A DNA stretch of 25,767 nt, taken from NCBI GenBank assembly GCA_019419865.1, contig JAHZIG010000033.1, positions 1-25,767 on the forward strand, in the 5' to 3' direction. Shown one piece after another: positions 25,577-25,767 of the stretch. Each line of letters starts with the position of its first letter. The stretch's first letter is position 1. A program made the translations under genes and the position numbers. The stretch is from Clostridiales bacterium. Its GTDB lineage: Bacteria > Bacillota > Clostridia > Monoglobales > Monoglobaceae. Under the pieces are notes generated by a model, which had not been told where the DNA came from, did not search any database, and was given only the letters and a program-made list of their open reading frames with translations.

Positions 25577-25616
25577 TTATAAACTTTTTATAAACAAATT
25601 ATAAATAAATTATAAA
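25577..25616. repeat. Four TTATAAA heptamers at an 11-bp period
   Basis: TTATAAA begins at 25577, 25588, 25599 and 25610, exactly 11 bp apart, so the units face the same side of the helix. The spacer bases vary (CTTT, CAAA, TAAA). They lie about 190-230 bp upstream of the glycosyltransferase start. Confidence 0.85.
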
Positions 25617-25655
25617 CTACATCACATTTTACCTTTTGTAATGAAAAAGTAAAAT

Positions 25656-25695
25656 AACCGCGCCTACAATTGTAACAAATACACAAGGCGCGGTT
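25656..25695 (-). terminator. Terminator of a gene beyond the right edge
   Basis: The perfect nine-base arms AACCGCGCC (25656-25664) and GGCGCGGTT (25687-25695) enclose a 22-base loop. On the minus strand the stem is followed by ATTTTACTTTTTC, suiting transcripts entering from the right. It could also act weakly on the plus strand. Confidence 0.65.
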
Positions 25696-25712
25696 TAAAT
25701 AATTGGTGATAC

Positions 25713-25767
25713 TGGACCTATGTCAATACTTTGGACAAAAAAAGTTGAAATATTATGCTGATTTTTT
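25713..25767. mobile_element. Possible end of an insertion sequence (tentative)
   Basis: The segment starting TGGACCTATGTCAATACT and continuing TTGGACAAAAAAAG resembles the terminal repeats of IS3-like elements in Clostridia, as I recall them. It starts abruptly after a terminator. No transposase coding sequence and no second end are visible, so this is only a suspicion. Confidence 0.3.

Larger units (their letters stand above)
25387..25767. other. Intergenic region upstream of the glycosyltransferase gene
   Basis: About 380 bp to the window edge. It contains four phased TTATAAA heptamers (25577-25616), a hairpin terminator (25656-25695) and a possible insertion-sequence end (25713 onward). 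A weak minus-strand promoter (TTTACA, 17 bp, TTAATT) lies around 25440-25475. No gene was seen. Confidence 0.6.

Overview
The window looks like a chromosomal segment of a Gram-positive anaerobe of the class Clostridia. The support is: an ftsZ with the C-terminal DVPVFLRR tail, the DUF1385 (YqhQ-like)/prmC pair often found together in Clostridia, strong AGGAGG-type ribosome binding sites, Sec-exported Rhs/WapA-like proteins, and AT-rich intergenic DNA. I would not name a genus from this alone. No tRNA, rRNA or CRISPR array was seen.

Left half (1-15300, all minus strand): an Rhs polymorphic-toxin locus. Read 5' to 3' on the minus strand it has a secreted kelch/RCC1 beta-propeller protein (1103 aa), then 15 bp later a complete secreted Rhs protein (2057 aa). 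The Rhs tip is a zinc-metallopeptidase domain (HEMIH plus downstream EEFE) resembling peptidase family M91 (NleD-type effectors). Next comes a secreted protein with SLH-like repeats, the probable immunity protein. Downstream lies a second module: an Rhs gene lacking its 5' end but carrying a different M91-like tip, overlapping a small membrane-anchored protein. Further downstream a third 5'-truncated Rhs copy runs off the left edge. It is nearly identical to the second over 1.23 kb. This is the known architecture of a main rhs gene followed by displaced orphan rhs-CT/immunity cassettes, here in a Sec-dependent Gram-positive setting with paralogous metallopeptidase tips and candidate immunity proteins that are both extracytoplasmic. 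Each seam has a hairpin, and a 212-bp block shared by all three copies is a plausible recombination target.

Middle (15301-17700): an AT-rich spacer of about 0.8 kb, then on the plus strand a small three-helix membrane protein with a near-consensus promoter and a terminator, and a TfoX_N-GyrI-like fusion protein.

Right half (17700-25767): housekeeping and envelope genes. prmC, a DUF1385 membrane protein and ftsZ are on the minus strand. A K+/H+ antiporter of the NhaP2/CvrA type with tandem TrkA-C domains is divergent from ftsZ, with near-consensus promoters on both sides. A processive family-2 glycosyltransferase is on the minus strand. Upstream of the glycosyltransferase are four TTATAAA heptamers at an exact 11-bp period, then a terminator for a gene beyond the right edge, and what may be the end of an insertion sequence.

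Working model (inference): the propeller protein, the Rhs protein and the SLH-like protein form one secreted toxin operon, and the downstream cassettes are a reservoir of alternative tips that can recombine into the expressed Rhs gene.
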